Positions 1 through 9,006 of a DNA stretch of 64,000 nt are shown here, piece after piece. The DNA comes from Paenibacillus polysaccharolyticus (lineage in GTDB: Bacteria; Bacillota; Bacilli; Paenibacillales; Paenibacillaceae). Position 1 is the stretch's first letter. Each line of letters begins with the position of its first letter. The stretch is from assembly GCF_900102085.1 (NCBI RefSeq), contig NZ_FMVM01000001.1:248001-312000 (forward strand), in the 5' to 3' direction. Below the pieces are notes generated by a model, which saw only the letters and a program-made list of their open reading frames with translations, was not told the DNA's origin and made no database searches. The position numbers and the translations under genes were made by a program.

Positions 1-1001
<1,001 letters not shown>

Positions 1002-1361
1002 CTACAGATCTTTAACTGTTTGTTCGTGCTCCACTACCCGGTGTGCATCCACCAATTGACCTGACCCATCTTTGCCCCACACTGAAATTCCGACGTCTCC
1101 CACTCGTTCATCGCTTAATCCAAACACAAATTCAAAAGCATCTAGATTTGCAAAATAATTTCGGGTCACTGCTTCATTAGGTGCAATACTGATCACTTCA
1201 CTTACATACAGCGTTCTTGTTGTACTCAGCACATAACCCTGAACGGATACACTTACCGCATCTACAGCAGCCCGACTCACCAATCTGATCGTTACCTGTT
1301 GTGTCGGTCTGACCCCGGAAACGGCATTATTTTCGATCGGTCCAGTTGATAATATAGCCAT
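1002..1361 (-). CDS. Stand-alone N-terminal domain paralogue of the collagen-like protein
   Basis: The 119-residue product (start [16 protein letters not shown]) aligns along its whole length with the first ~120 residues of the next gene. Shared blocks include [29 protein letters not shown] and VWGK. It lacks any collagen segment and has no signal peptide or membrane helix. The adjacent paralogue arose either by tandem duplication or by gain of a collagen tail on one copy. It may be a partner subunit or an anchor for the filament; this is inference. AAAGGTGGGATGGG precedes the ATG. No recognised Pfam name comes to mind. Confidence 0.75.
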   Translation of the reverse strand: MAILSTGPIENNAVSGVRPTQQVTIRLVSRAAVDAVSVSVQGYVLSTTRTLYVSEVISIAPNEAVTRNYFANLDAFEFVFGLSDERVGDVGISVWGKDGSGQLVDAHRVVEHEQTVKDL

Positions 1362-1692
1362 TTTCCCATCCCACCTTTTGTGAACCTCTTACTCTAGCAT
1401 TACTTGACATCATGGATCACATATTAGTCATATTCATTCACTAGATAAGCGGTGTGGACCATAGACAGGGGACAGTTCACCATTATCAAGCCATAAGTGC
1501 CATTAACACCTAAAACTTCATCCATACAGAGCTTGCAAATATGTATAATCCGTGTTTATTTCAACCCAAAAATGACCGTTCCTCATGAAATGAAGGAGCT
1601 ACGGCCACCATTGGATACATCTTATTGATGTCACTCTTACAAATGAATAAACCTCCACCCAACTTTTTCTTACAAATTTTGATAGAAAATGA

Positions 1693-1720
1693 TTGTATTG
1701 TGGCAGAAATGTGATATGAT
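1693..1720 (+). promoter_or_regulatory. Candidate sigma-A promoter upstream of the arabinoxylan operon
   Basis: TTGTAT and TATGAT are separated by 16 bases in the 779-base gene-free stretch between the collagen-domain gene and xynD. This would give a leader of about 410 bases. A second possible -10, TATACT at 1850-1855, lies downstream of the cre site. Which one is used cannot be told from sequence. No gene is seen in 1362-2140. Confidence 0.4.
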
Positions 1721-1815
1721 ATCGTCAAATACAAAAAAACATTTTTAAACAAAAATGAAAAATAATTACATAAAACGAGTCGCAACTCTGTTTTTTCTTT
1801 TTAAAACTATTCTAT

Positions 1816-1829
1816 TGAAAGCGATTACA
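1816..1829 (+). promoter_or_regulatory. cre site (CcpA operator) upstream of the GH43 operon
   Basis: The sequence TGAAAGCGATTACA matches the 14-base cre consensus TGWNANCGNTNWCA at every position. It sits about 310 bases before xynD and just upstream of a TATACT -10 candidate. Carbon catabolite repression of secreted arabinoxylan enzymes through CcpA is well established in Bacilli, so repression in the presence of preferred sugars is the expected effect. Confidence 0.75.
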
Positions 1830-1999
1830 TTAAACAACAGGACAAATTATATACTTTTTCACACACAAGTTCGTACTTCTCCCACCCTATTCCTGGGTTA
1901 CCGCTGTCAACTTGCTACAGTAGATAGCTATTCTCTGTACAGGTTGTATGGCTTAAGCCATAGATCACAAACATGTACGATTCAATCGATCTCTTCTTT

Positions 2000-2008
2000 G
2001 AAAGGAGG
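2000..2008 (+). promoter_or_regulatory. Isolated strong Shine-Dalgarno in the leader (STAB-SD-like)
   Basis: GAAAGGAGG, and in full GAAAGGAGGTG, is an extended match to the 16S rRNA 3-prime tail, yet no start codon lies at a usable distance. The only start, GTG at 2010, is one base after the core and would give a 15-codon peptide. In cry3A of Bacillus thuringiensis an isolated GAAAGGAGG far from the start codon binds 30S subunits and protects the mRNA 5-prime end (STAB-SD). The same role is inferred here, about 133 bases before the xynD ATG. Confidence 0.4.
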
Positions 2009-2140
2009 TGTGATAAAGAACATTTACTCATCATTCTTCTTTTTCTTCTCACTGTAGCTCCCTCATCAAACAGCTCTGTTCAACCATTCAGCGTAACACT
2101 CAATAACACTATTCCATACTAATTCAATGGAGGCGAACGT

Positions 2141-4081
2141 ATGAAGATCCGTAAACCATTAGCTCTGCTGATGTCACTAATTTTGATTTTTTCCACTCTA
2201 CCTGCCGAGTCAAGCTATGCAGCAAATAATGCTGTTGCCAAAACGCCTGTGAATGCCAATCCGCTCGTCGATCACAAATTGGGAGCTGATCCTTACGTAC
2301 TCGTTCACAACAATCGGGTCTACGTATATATGACAGGGGATACCTACCTCTACAACAACGACGGATCTGTTCGCGAAAACAACTACGGCACCATCGGCAG
2401 AATCAGCGTGATCTCCTCGGCTGACATGGTGAACTGGACCGACCACGGCTACATTCCGGTAGCCGGTGCAAACAATGCCAACAATGGACAAGGCATTGCC
2501 AGATGGGCAAGCCAGTCTTGGGCACCAGCGATGGCCAAGAAAACCATCGCGGGCAAAGATAAGTTTTTCCTGTATTTCGCCAACTCGGGTGCAGGTATCG
2601 GTGTTCTGACTGCTGATTCTCCAATCGGCCCTTGGTCTGATCCACTCGGACGTGCACTTGTCACACATGGAACGCCTGGCATGTCGGGTGTAACTTGGCT
2701 CTTTGACCCGGCTGTACTTGTTGATGACGACGGCTCCGCTTATCTGTATGCAGGCGGCGGTATTCCGAACGAAAATAATGCAGCTTCTATTGCAAATCCA
2801 AAAACAGCGCGTGTCATTCGTCTTGGCGCCGATATGACCAGTGTAGTTGGTAGTGCCACGACCATTGATGCACCTTATCTGTTCGAAGATTCAGGTATTC
2901 ATAAGTACAACGGCAAATATTACTATTCATATTGCATCAACTTTGCTGGAAACCATCCGGCAGCCTACCCAAAAGGTGAAATCGGATATATGGTAAGTGA
3001 CAGCCCGATGGGGCCTTTCACATACAAAGGACATTTCCTCAAAAATCCGGGGGCATTCTTCGGTGTAGGCGGTAACAACCACCATGCCGTGTTCCAGTTT
3101 AATAACCAATGGTATGTCGCATATCATGCACAAACCGTGAGTAAAGCCTTCCTCGGTGATGGCAAAGGATACCGTTCTACCCACATCAACAGACTGACAC
3201 ATAACGCAGACGGATCGATTCAGGAAGTGCAGGGGAACATGACCGGTGTGCCTCAGACAGCTAACCTTAATCCGTATAACAGAGTGGAAGCCGAGACCAT
3301 TGCTTGGCAAGCTGGCATCAATACACAGCCGACTCAAGCAAGCGGTGGACCAACCGCCAACCAAAATGTGACGAATATCAATAATGGGGACTGGGTCGCT
3401 GTTAGTAATGTGGATTTTGGTTCAACAGGTGCATCGAAATTCAAGGCCAACGTAGCTTCTACCGGAAATGGTAACATTGAACTCCGCCTTGGCAGCCCGA
3501 CAGGTACTCTGATCGGCACGCTTAACGTTACTTCAACAGGTGGCATGCAGAACTGGCGTGAGCTCGAAACCAATATCACCAACACAACAGGACGTCATCA
3601 TCTGTATCTGGTATTTACAGGCTCAGGTAACGGAAATCTGTTCAATCTGGATTACTGGCAGTTTACTTCCGGTTCCGGTGGTAACCCTAACCCAAATCCG
3701 AATCCAAATCCCAATCCAAACGTGACTCGCGTTGAAACGGAAAACATGACCCTTGCCGGTCAATATGCCGGGTTGATTAATTCTCCTTTTAACGGTGTGG
3801 CGCTCTATGCTAACAATGATTCTGCGTCTTACAATCAATTCTTTGCTAACCCTACACATCAGTTCTCTCTTCGCGGGGCTTCTAACAACAATAGTACAGC
3901 CCGTGTTGATCTCATTATTGGCGGGGTAACCGCTGGTTCGTTCTTTTTTACCGGAACACAGCCAACGGTACAAACTTTGCCGAACATCACACATGCCACA
4001 GGGAATCAGGAAATCAAACTGGTTGTGACCACGGATAATGGTACCTGGGATGCTTACATCGATTATCTTGAAATTTCGTAA
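2141..4081 (+). CDS. xynD: Secreted GH43 arabinoxylan arabinofuranosidase/xylosidase with CBM6 and CBM36
   Basis: A Sec signal peptide (residues 1-27, cut near SYA) is followed by a GH43 five-bladed propeller domain at ~40-370. Likely catalytic acids are D50 in GADPYVL (base), D189 in WLFDPAVL (pKa modulator) and E249 in LFEDSGIHKYNGKYYYSY (acid). A CBM6-like domain occupies ~380-510. An Asn-Pro repeat linker at ~515-527 leads to a C-terminal domain at ~529-646 that closely resembles the Ca2+-dependent xylan-binding CBM36 first described in a P. polymyxa GH43 enzyme. The enzyme likely removes arabinose or xylose from arabinoxylan outside the cell. The ATG has GGAGG 8 bases upstream. It is first in an operon with the next GH43 gene, 46 bases apart. 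Exact specificity (arabinofuranosidase or xylosidase) cannot be decided from sequence. Confidence 0.92.
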   Translation: MKIRKPLALLMSLILIFSTLPAESSYAANNAVAKTPVNANPLVDHKLGADPYVLVHNNRVYVYMTGDTYLYNNDGSVRENNYGTIGRISVISSADMVNWTDHGYIPVAGANNANNGQGIARWASQSWAPAMAKKTIAGKDKFFLYFANSGAGIGVLTADSPIGPWSDPLGRALVTHGTPGMSGVTWLFDPAVLVDDDGSAYLYAGGGIPNENNAASIANPKTARVIRLGADMTSVVGSATTIDAPYLFEDSGIHKYNGKYYYSYCINFAGNHPAAYPKGEIGYMVSDSPMGPFTYKGHFLKNPGAFFGVGGNNHHAVFQFNNQWYVAYHAQTVSKAFLGDGKGYRSTHINRLTHNADGSIQEVQGNMTGVPQTANLNPYNRVEAETIAWQAGINTQPTQASGGPTANQNVTNINNGDWVAVSNVDFGSTGASKFKANVASTGNGNIELRLGSPTGTLIGTLNVTSTGGMQNWRELETNITNTTGRHHLYLVFTGSGNGNLFNLDYWQFTSGSGGNPNPNPNPNPNPNVTRVETENMTLAGQYAGLINSPFNGVALYANNDSASYNQFFANPTHQFSLRGASNNNSTARVDLIIGGVTAGSFFFTGTQPTVQTLPNITHATGNQEIKLVVTTDNGTWDAYIDYLEIS

Positions 4082-4127
4082 TCATTCATAATGATCTGTC
4101 GATTTTGACATTCCAGGAGGTTTAGTT

Positions 4128-5693
4128 ATGTGGAAAAAAATCGGGTTGCTCCTGCTCACACTTCCTCTGCTGTTAACATCGTTGCCTTTGACCCCGCAGT
4201 CTGCCTCTGCGGCAACGTTTAACAATCCGGTCATTTATGCAGATGTGCCGGACAGCGATGTCATCCGCGTAGGCAACACCTTTTATATGACCAGCACCAC
4301 CATGCACATGAACCCGGGCGTTCCTGTCATGAAGTCAACCGATCTGGTGAACTGGAGCATTGTGAACTATGTATATGACACACTTGGCAACGGTGATGTA
4401 CAGAACCTGAACAACGGTCAGAACGAATATGGGCGCGGATCTTGGGCCAGTAGCCTTCGTTACAACAATGGCACCTATTACGTCGCATTCGGTTCGCTTT
4501 CCACAGGAAGAACGTACATCTATCAGACTAGTAACATCGAAACTGGACCATGGACGCCTTACACGTTGAACAGTTATTACCATGATCCCTCCCTGCTCTT
4601 TGACGGAAACCGTACGTTTCTTGTCCACGGCAGTGATAACATCAGCATCGTTGAGTTAACACCTGATGCCAAAGCTGTGAAATCCGGCGGTCTGAATCAG
4701 GTGTTGATCCCGAACGCCAGTAATATCGCTGGCTCCAATATGATCGTAAAAGCAGAAGGCGCACACATTCAGAAGATTAATGGCATGTATTACGTCTTCC
4801 TGATTGCTTGGCCTTCCGGTGATGGACGAATTCAGCTCGCCTATTGCGCAAACTCATTAACAGGGCCCTATACGGGCAAAGTGGTGCTCAGAGATTCGGG
4901 CATCGCGCAAGGAGGTATCGTGGATACCGCCTCTGGTGCATGGTATGGTTTCCTGTTTCGCGATCGTGGAGCCGTTGGACGCATTCCATATCTGGTACCG
5001 GTAACCTGGTCGGATAACTGGCCTGTATTCGGGGTGAATGGCAAAGTTCCATTAACGATGAACATGCCTGTGGAAGGACAGCCAGCCGCTAAAATCTTCG
5101 GTTCAGATGAGTTTAATGCGCCTTCGGGCACATCTACTCTACCAAAGTTCTGGCAGTGGAATCATAATCCTGACCCGTCAAAATGGTCCTTGAGCCAGCG
5201 TCCAGGTTTCATGCGGCTGACCACAGGCAAGCTCAGCAAAAATATATTGGAGGCTCGCAATACGTTGACACAACGCACGTTTGGGCCGAAAAGTACAGGC
5301 ATTACCGCCTTGGAAACGGCAGGTATGAAGGATGGCGATTATGCCGGCCTAGCCGCTTTTCAGGCCAAATATGGCTTTGTAGGCGTCAAGATGACAGGCA
5401 ATACCAAGTCAATCGTAATGACAAATGCCAGTTCCGGCACGATGACAGAGGTGGCAAGTGTGCCCCTGAACCAGAATAAAATTTATCTGCGGGTCATCTG
5501 TGACTTCACCAATCAGACAGATAAAGCCTATTTTGCTTATAGTCTGAATGGAACGAACTGGACAACCATTGGCAATACGCTACAGATGTCCTATACGTTG
5601 CCACACTTTATGGGTTATCGCTTTGCATTGTTTAACTACGCAACCAAATCTACCGGAGGCTACGCTGATTTTGACTTCTTCCGTGTGGAGTAA
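4128..5693 (+). CDS. Secreted GH43 glycosidase with C-terminal beta-xylosidase-like lectin domain
   Basis: The 521-residue product starts with a signal peptide (1-29, cut after SASA). Its GH43 domain carries the base-type motif YADVPDSDVIRVG (D42 region), the YHDPSLLFD Asp and the acid motif VKAEGAHIQKINGMYYVF. Residues ~335-521 (GSDEFNAPSGTSTLPKFWQW onward) are the concanavalin-like C-terminal domain common in GH43 beta-xylosidases. The AGGAGG site is 7 bases from the ATG, and it lies 46 bases after xynD with no terminator between, so the two are cotranscribed. The likely role is release of xylose or arabinose from xylan side chains or oligomers in the medium. The subfamily resembles GH43_12, which is tentative. 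Confidence 0.9.
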   Translation: MWKKIGLLLLTLPLLLTSLPLTPQSASAATFNNPVIYADVPDSDVIRVGNTFYMTSTTMHMNPGVPVMKSTDLVNWSIVNYVYDTLGNGDVQNLNNGQNEYGRGSWASSLRYNNGTYYVAFGSLSTGRTYIYQTSNIETGPWTPYTLNSYYHDPSLLFDGNRTFLVHGSDNISIVELTPDAKAVKSGGLNQVLIPNASNIAGSNMIVKAEGAHIQKINGMYYVFLIAWPSGDGRIQLAYCANSLTGPYTGKVVLRDSGIAQGGIVDTASGAWYGFLFRDRGAVGRIPYLVPVTWSDNWPVFGVNGKVPLTMNMPVEGQPAAKIFGSDEFNAPSGTSTLPKFWQWNHNPDPSKWSLSQRPGFMRLTTGKLSKNILEARNTLTQRTFGPKSTGITALETAGMKDGDYAGLAAFQAKYGFVGVKMTGNTKSIVMTNASSGTMTEVASVPLNQNKIYLRVICDFTNQTDKAYFAYSLNGTNWTTIGNTLQMSYTLPHFMGYRFALFNYATKSTGGYADFDFFRVE

Positions 5694-5761
5694 GCGTGAT
5701 GAACGTACTGCTGATCTTTAGGATCAGTACTGCAAATTGAAGTACACTTGAAGTACAACTG

Positions 5762-5810
5762 TGACCTGGAATTCCGCTATATGCGGAGCCAGGTCATTTT
5801 CATTATTTTT
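5762..5810 (+). terminator. Rho-independent terminator of the GH43 operon
   Basis: The arms TGACCTGG and CCAGGTCA enclose an inner CCGC/GCGG stem and are followed by a T-rich tract. It lies 70 bases after the second GH43 stop. Confidence 0.8.
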
Positions 5811-5821
5811 ACGGAAACATC

Positions 5822-6352
5822 TCACTTGAACGCTTTAATATATTGGATATACGCTTCAGCACTGTGGTTAATCTCTTCATCACTTGCCTGGAATGACGCT
5901 CCAAAGACAGCATAATGCGGCAGTGCAGTAACGCCCACATGATTCATGCTTGCCTTGAACGGTGCAATCAGTTCTTCTACACTAAAACCTACCGGCTGTC
6001 CTTTTCCGTAATTCTCCCGCTGATCCCCGATTGTTATTGCCAGCCCCATCCGCTTTCCATGCAATCGGTTGCCCTTTGATCCATAAGCCCATCCATGCGT
6101 GAATACTTCATCCAGCCATTTTTTGAGTAGCGGCGGGTAACTGTACCAATAGAACGGAAACTGCAAGATAATATGATCATGTGCCTCCAGTAGCTCCTGT
6201 TCGTGAGCAATGTCGATGTTCCAGTCAGGATAAGCTTTATATAATTCGTGGATATTCACCTCATCTGGGTGCTGCTCCAGCTCTTTTTTCCAGCGGCGAT
6301 TCACTCTTGAAGTTGTCATATTCGGATGTGCCAGAATAACCAGTGTTTTCAT
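5822..6352 (-). CDS. NAD(P)H quinone reductase, flavodoxin-like fold
   Basis: The 176-residue protein opens with MKTLVILAHPNMTTSRVNR, the FMN-binding start of the MdaB/YwrO/Kef-ancillary quinone reductases. Further family motifs are QFPFYWYSYPPLLKKWLDEVF and GWAYG. It should bind FMN or FAD and reduce quinones with NAD(P)H in the cytoplasm. I chose the ATG at 6352 rather than the upstream in-frame ATG at 6373 because AGAGAGGAAGG sits 6-7 bases before it. It is divergent from an HxlR regulator 198 bases away, the usual arrangement for electrophile-responsive reductases such as YodC/YodB and AzoR/YvaP. Confidence 0.85.
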   Translation of the reverse strand: MKTLVILAHPNMTTSRVNRRWKKELEQHPDEVNIHELYKAYPDWNIDIAHEQELLEAHDHIILQFPFYWYSYPPLLKKWLDEVFTHGWAYGSKGNRLHGKRMGLAITIGDQRENYGKGQPVGFSVEELIAPFKASMNHVGVTALPHYAVFGASFQASDEEINHSAEAYIQYIKAFK

Positions 6353-6447
6353 TGCATGCCTTCCTCTCTCCAAAACAATTTGATTTCTTTCCTTGATTAC
6401 GGATCATTATCCACCCCGTCACCCCAAAAGAAAATACACACAATGAA

Positions 6448-6460
6448 GTAAGATACTTAC
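6448..6460. promoter_or_regulatory. Candidate HxlR-family operator
   Basis: GTAAG and CTTAC flank a 3-base spacer, a short palindrome lying between the divergent quinone reductase and HxlR genes. Its position and size suit a dimeric winged-helix regulator. The assignment to this regulator is inference. Confidence 0.4.
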
Positions 6461-6550
6461 CTCAAGGTGTGTATGGACTTCTGTTTTGTAACTGTGAGAA
6501 AATAAATAGTTATCCCTGTAAATACGTATAAATACAACGAGGTGATATGA

Positions 6551-6919
6551 ATGAAGGAATATCGTTTGGGCATTGAAGCCACACTCGAAATCATTGGCGG
6601 CAAATGGAAAGCCATCATCATCTGTTTATTAATGTCCGGTGTCAAAAGAACAGGAGAATTAGAGCGCAGCATGCCCGGCATTTCTCAAAAAGTACTGATT
6701 CAACAATTACGCGAACTAGAACGCGATAGTCTTGTCACAAGACATGTTTATCAGCAAATGCCGCCCAAGGTGGAGTACAGTCTTACGGAATATGGTGTGA
6801 CAGCAAATACGATTGTGGATGTGATGTGTACCTGGGGAAGAGATAATATTGCGCTCAGGCAGCAACGAGGAGAAGACATTGTTTTGTTATCTGATGAACA
6901 AACGGAGCTCTACGAATGA
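6551..6919 (+). CDS. HxlR-family transcriptional regulator
   Basis: The 122-residue protein has the HxlR winged helix: LEIIGGKWKAIIICLL, then GISQKVLIQQLRELERDSLV and the wing VYQQMPPKVEYSLTEYG. There is no conserved Cys near the N-terminus (YodB senses with Cys6), although Cys residues occur in CLL and MCTWG. GAGGTGAT precedes the ATG. It most likely represses the divergent quinone reductase, perhaps in response to quinones or aldehydes. Confidence 0.88.
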   Translation: MKEYRLGIEATLEIIGGKWKAIIICLLMSGVKRTGELERSMPGISQKVLIQQLRELERDSLVTRHVYQQMPPKVEYSLTEYGVTANTIVDVMCTWGRDNIALRQQRGEDIVLLSDEQTELYE

Positions 6920-7103
6920 AGCATCTCTCATGTAACCTTCATCTCCCATATCCCTCTTATATAGTAAAATATCATTATAATTATTAATTTTGATGTAGGT
7001 TGGATTCCTCTTATACCACACTCATTTGAAGTAACGCCTTTGCCATAGCAAACAGGACGCTGGAGTAATGAATCCCATCTGTGCCATCAGGAGGTTTTTA
7101 CGT

Positions 7104-7823
7104 ATGAAAAAATATATTGTATTTGGCGCCAGTAAAGGATTGGGAGACGCATTTGTCCGCGGAGTGCCGCAGGCAGGAGATAAAGTGTGGGTTGTATCCC
7201 GCAGTAAACCAGAAAGTCTGCAACTGGAGGACGGTGTACAGCGCGTATGGATTCAGGCCGATCTCTCGGAGCTTCAGGCTGCCAAACAGATTGCAGAGCA
7301 GCTACGCAACGAAACGTTGGATGTGCTTATTTATAACGTAGGTATTTGGGAAAAGGAAGGATTTGAGGAACACTACACCTTTGATCAGGATGAGCCTTCT
7401 GATATTCAAGAGCTGATCCATGTGAATATAACGTCCACCATTGTATGCATCCAAGCTCTACTGCCTCAGCTTCGCAAGTCTGCCGCAGGCAAGATCATTC
7501 TCATCGGCTCTACAGCAGGCCTAAGCAATGCGGGGAATACTCAGGTTTCTTTTGTTGCCTCCAAATTTGCGATCCGTGGAATTACAGAAGCATTGAGAGA
7601 ACATACCCGGCGGGATCACATCGCCGTAACCTGCATTAATCCGGGAGAACTGGCAGCAGAGATCCCCTATGAAGAAGGAATGGAACGCGCACTATCCGAG
7701 TATGGCGGAACGCGCATTCCGCTTCAAGACATGGTTTCGATCGTCCGGTGTATCGTCAGCCTGTCCAATGCAGCCTGTGTGAAAGAGATTAACGTTCCTG
7801 CCCTTACGGATATCAATACGTAG
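7104..7823 (+). CDS. Short-chain dehydrogenase/reductase with Phe replacing the catalytic Tyr
   Basis: The Rossmann motif GASKGLG (residues ~8-14), the conserved Asn in YNVG, the catalytic Ser136 in IGSTAG and Lys154 are all present. The YxxxK active-site motif, however, reads FVASK, with Phe150 (codon TTT at 7551-7553) in place of Tyr. The product is 239 residues, normal for a classical SDR. The start at 7104 has GGAGG 8-9 bases upstream; an upstream in-frame ATG at 7068 has no ribosome site. The missing Tyr suggests a non-catalytic or altered SDR, for example a sensor or binding protein, or recent inactivation. Substrate unknown. The sequence 6920-7103 contains nothing I recognise. Confidence 0.85.
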   Translation: MKKYIVFGASKGLGDAFVRGVPQAGDKVWVVSRSKPESLQLEDGVQRVWIQADLSELQAAKQIAEQLRNETLDVLIYNVGIWEKEGFEEHYTFDQDEPSDIQELIHVNITSTIVCIQALLPQLRKSAAGKIILIGSTAGLSNAGNTQVSFVASKFAIRGITEALREHTRRDHIAVTCINPGELAAEIPYEEGMERALSEYGGTRIPLQDMVSIVRCIVSLSNAACVKEINVPALTDINT

Positions 7824-7861
7824 TAAACAGGATTGATCTATTGTATTATATTCGCGTTTCT

Positions 7862-8836
7862 TCACATTAAATATTGAGATAAATGTTCGATCGCCATCGA
7901 TTGTACTCTTTGTTGTTCAGGAATATGTTCATAGATAATATGTGACTTCCCCTGTTGGATCAGCTGTTCCCGTATGGCTGCAATGCGCCCTTTATTAAAG
8001 TCAATAAAGCGGAAATCCACCTGCCGAAGCCGCTCAAGCTCTGCCAGTCTAACAAATGAAGCGGCTTTGATGGCTGTATTGATCTCTTTCAGCTCCAAGA
8101 CTTCCAGTGCACGGGCTGTCCATAAACACTCGACATCTTGAAGCGATTTCATGTAAACCAGTTCAAGCTGTCTGAGCCGGAGCATCTGCGAGAAATCACA
8201 ACATTGTTCCAGCTTCGGCAAGGATACATGCAAATACTCAAGTCCGTGCATCTGCTCTAGTCCCTGGATACTCATCAGTTTCCGCACCGAGCTAAGCTTG
8301 AGCATCCGAATGGTGGACTGTGCCAGTACATCAAGCTCACTCTTTAACTCACAATGATCAAGGGACACATACTGTAGTTTCCGCAATTCTGTTAAAATCT
8401 CGAGACAGTCCACCGGGCAGTTCAGGATGACGGTCTCTAGACTTTGACATTTTCTTATCGCGGTCATGCCTTTACATTTACCGTGCAGTTCAAGATACGT
8501 TAACTGTTGATAGTGCTCGATAAAACTCAGATCGATCGCTTTGGCGGGTGAATTCACTCTCAGAAATACCAGTTGCTTCAACGCTCCGAGAATTGTCAGA
8601 TCCTGCACCTGTGCACAGTCCAGCTGTAAAGCGGATACATGTTTCAACTGCGCTAATCGCCCAAGAAAGCTCGATGGATACTCCGCTTTAGGATCCGCAT
8701 TCGAAATATGAAGAATCAGATCAGGCCTGGCTGCAAAAACGTTCATATCCAATTCGGTCAAATCCTCATACGTATCCACGCCAACACGATAATGAACCGT
8801 TGCCCTACGGCGCAAATGCTGCACCGCCTGGTTCAT
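7862..8836 (-). CDS. Leucine-rich-repeat-like cytoplasmic protein
   Basis: The 324-residue product has no signal peptide. It shows successive irregular LRR units, for example VSALQLDCAQVQDLTILGAL, LVFLRVNSPAKAIDLSFI, LTYLELHGKC and LQYVSLDHCELKSELDVL. The repeat region covers about residues 60-290. Such proteins usually form a curved scaffold for protein binding. No catalytic motif is seen and no partner gene is obvious. The ATG has only a weak ribosome site. It is divergent from the chemoreceptor gene at 9007. Confidence 0.7.
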   Translation of the reverse strand: MNQAVQHLRRRATVHYRVGVDTYEDLTELDMNVFAARPDLILHISNADPKAEYPSSFLGRLAQLKHVSALQLDCAQVQDLTILGALKQLVFLRVNSPAKAIDLSFIEHYQQLTYLELHGKCKGMTAIRKCQSLETVILNCPVDCLEILTELRKLQYVSLDHCELKSELDVLAQSTIRMLKLSSVRKLMSIQGLEQMHGLEYLHVSLPKLEQCCDFSQMLRLRQLELVYMKSLQDVECLWTARALEVLELKEINTAIKAASFVRLAELERLRQVDFRFIDFNKGRIAAIREQLIQQGKSHIIYEHIPEQQRVQSMAIEHLSQYLM

Positions 8837-9006
8837 TTTTTTTCATTCCATTATAAACAACCTTCCCTAAACGAACCACCCAACGATGTTCTGGCTTTTC
8901 ATTAAATTTTTTTTCATTCGACAAAAATATACATAAATCTATATTATATGCCGACATATAACTCAGGAGTTGGGAACTTCTTATTAAGAATCTGGGGAGA
9001 TGGAAT

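Noticed and set aside
1755..2057. Plus-strand ORF of 100 codons in the xynD leader
   Set aside because: Low-complexity start, no ribosome site and no protein-like sequence; it overlaps the cre and leader elements.
2010..2057. 15-codon leader peptide from GTG after the strong Shine-Dalgarno
   Set aside because: The start is one base from GGAGG, too close for normal initiation, and the peptide is a Phe/Ser run; a stabiliser is the better reading, though not proven.
8925..8957. Sigma-D promoter for the chemoreceptor gene
   Set aside because: GCCGACAT at 8950 resembles the -10, but the only TAAA is 12 bases away rather than about 15, so the pair does not fit.
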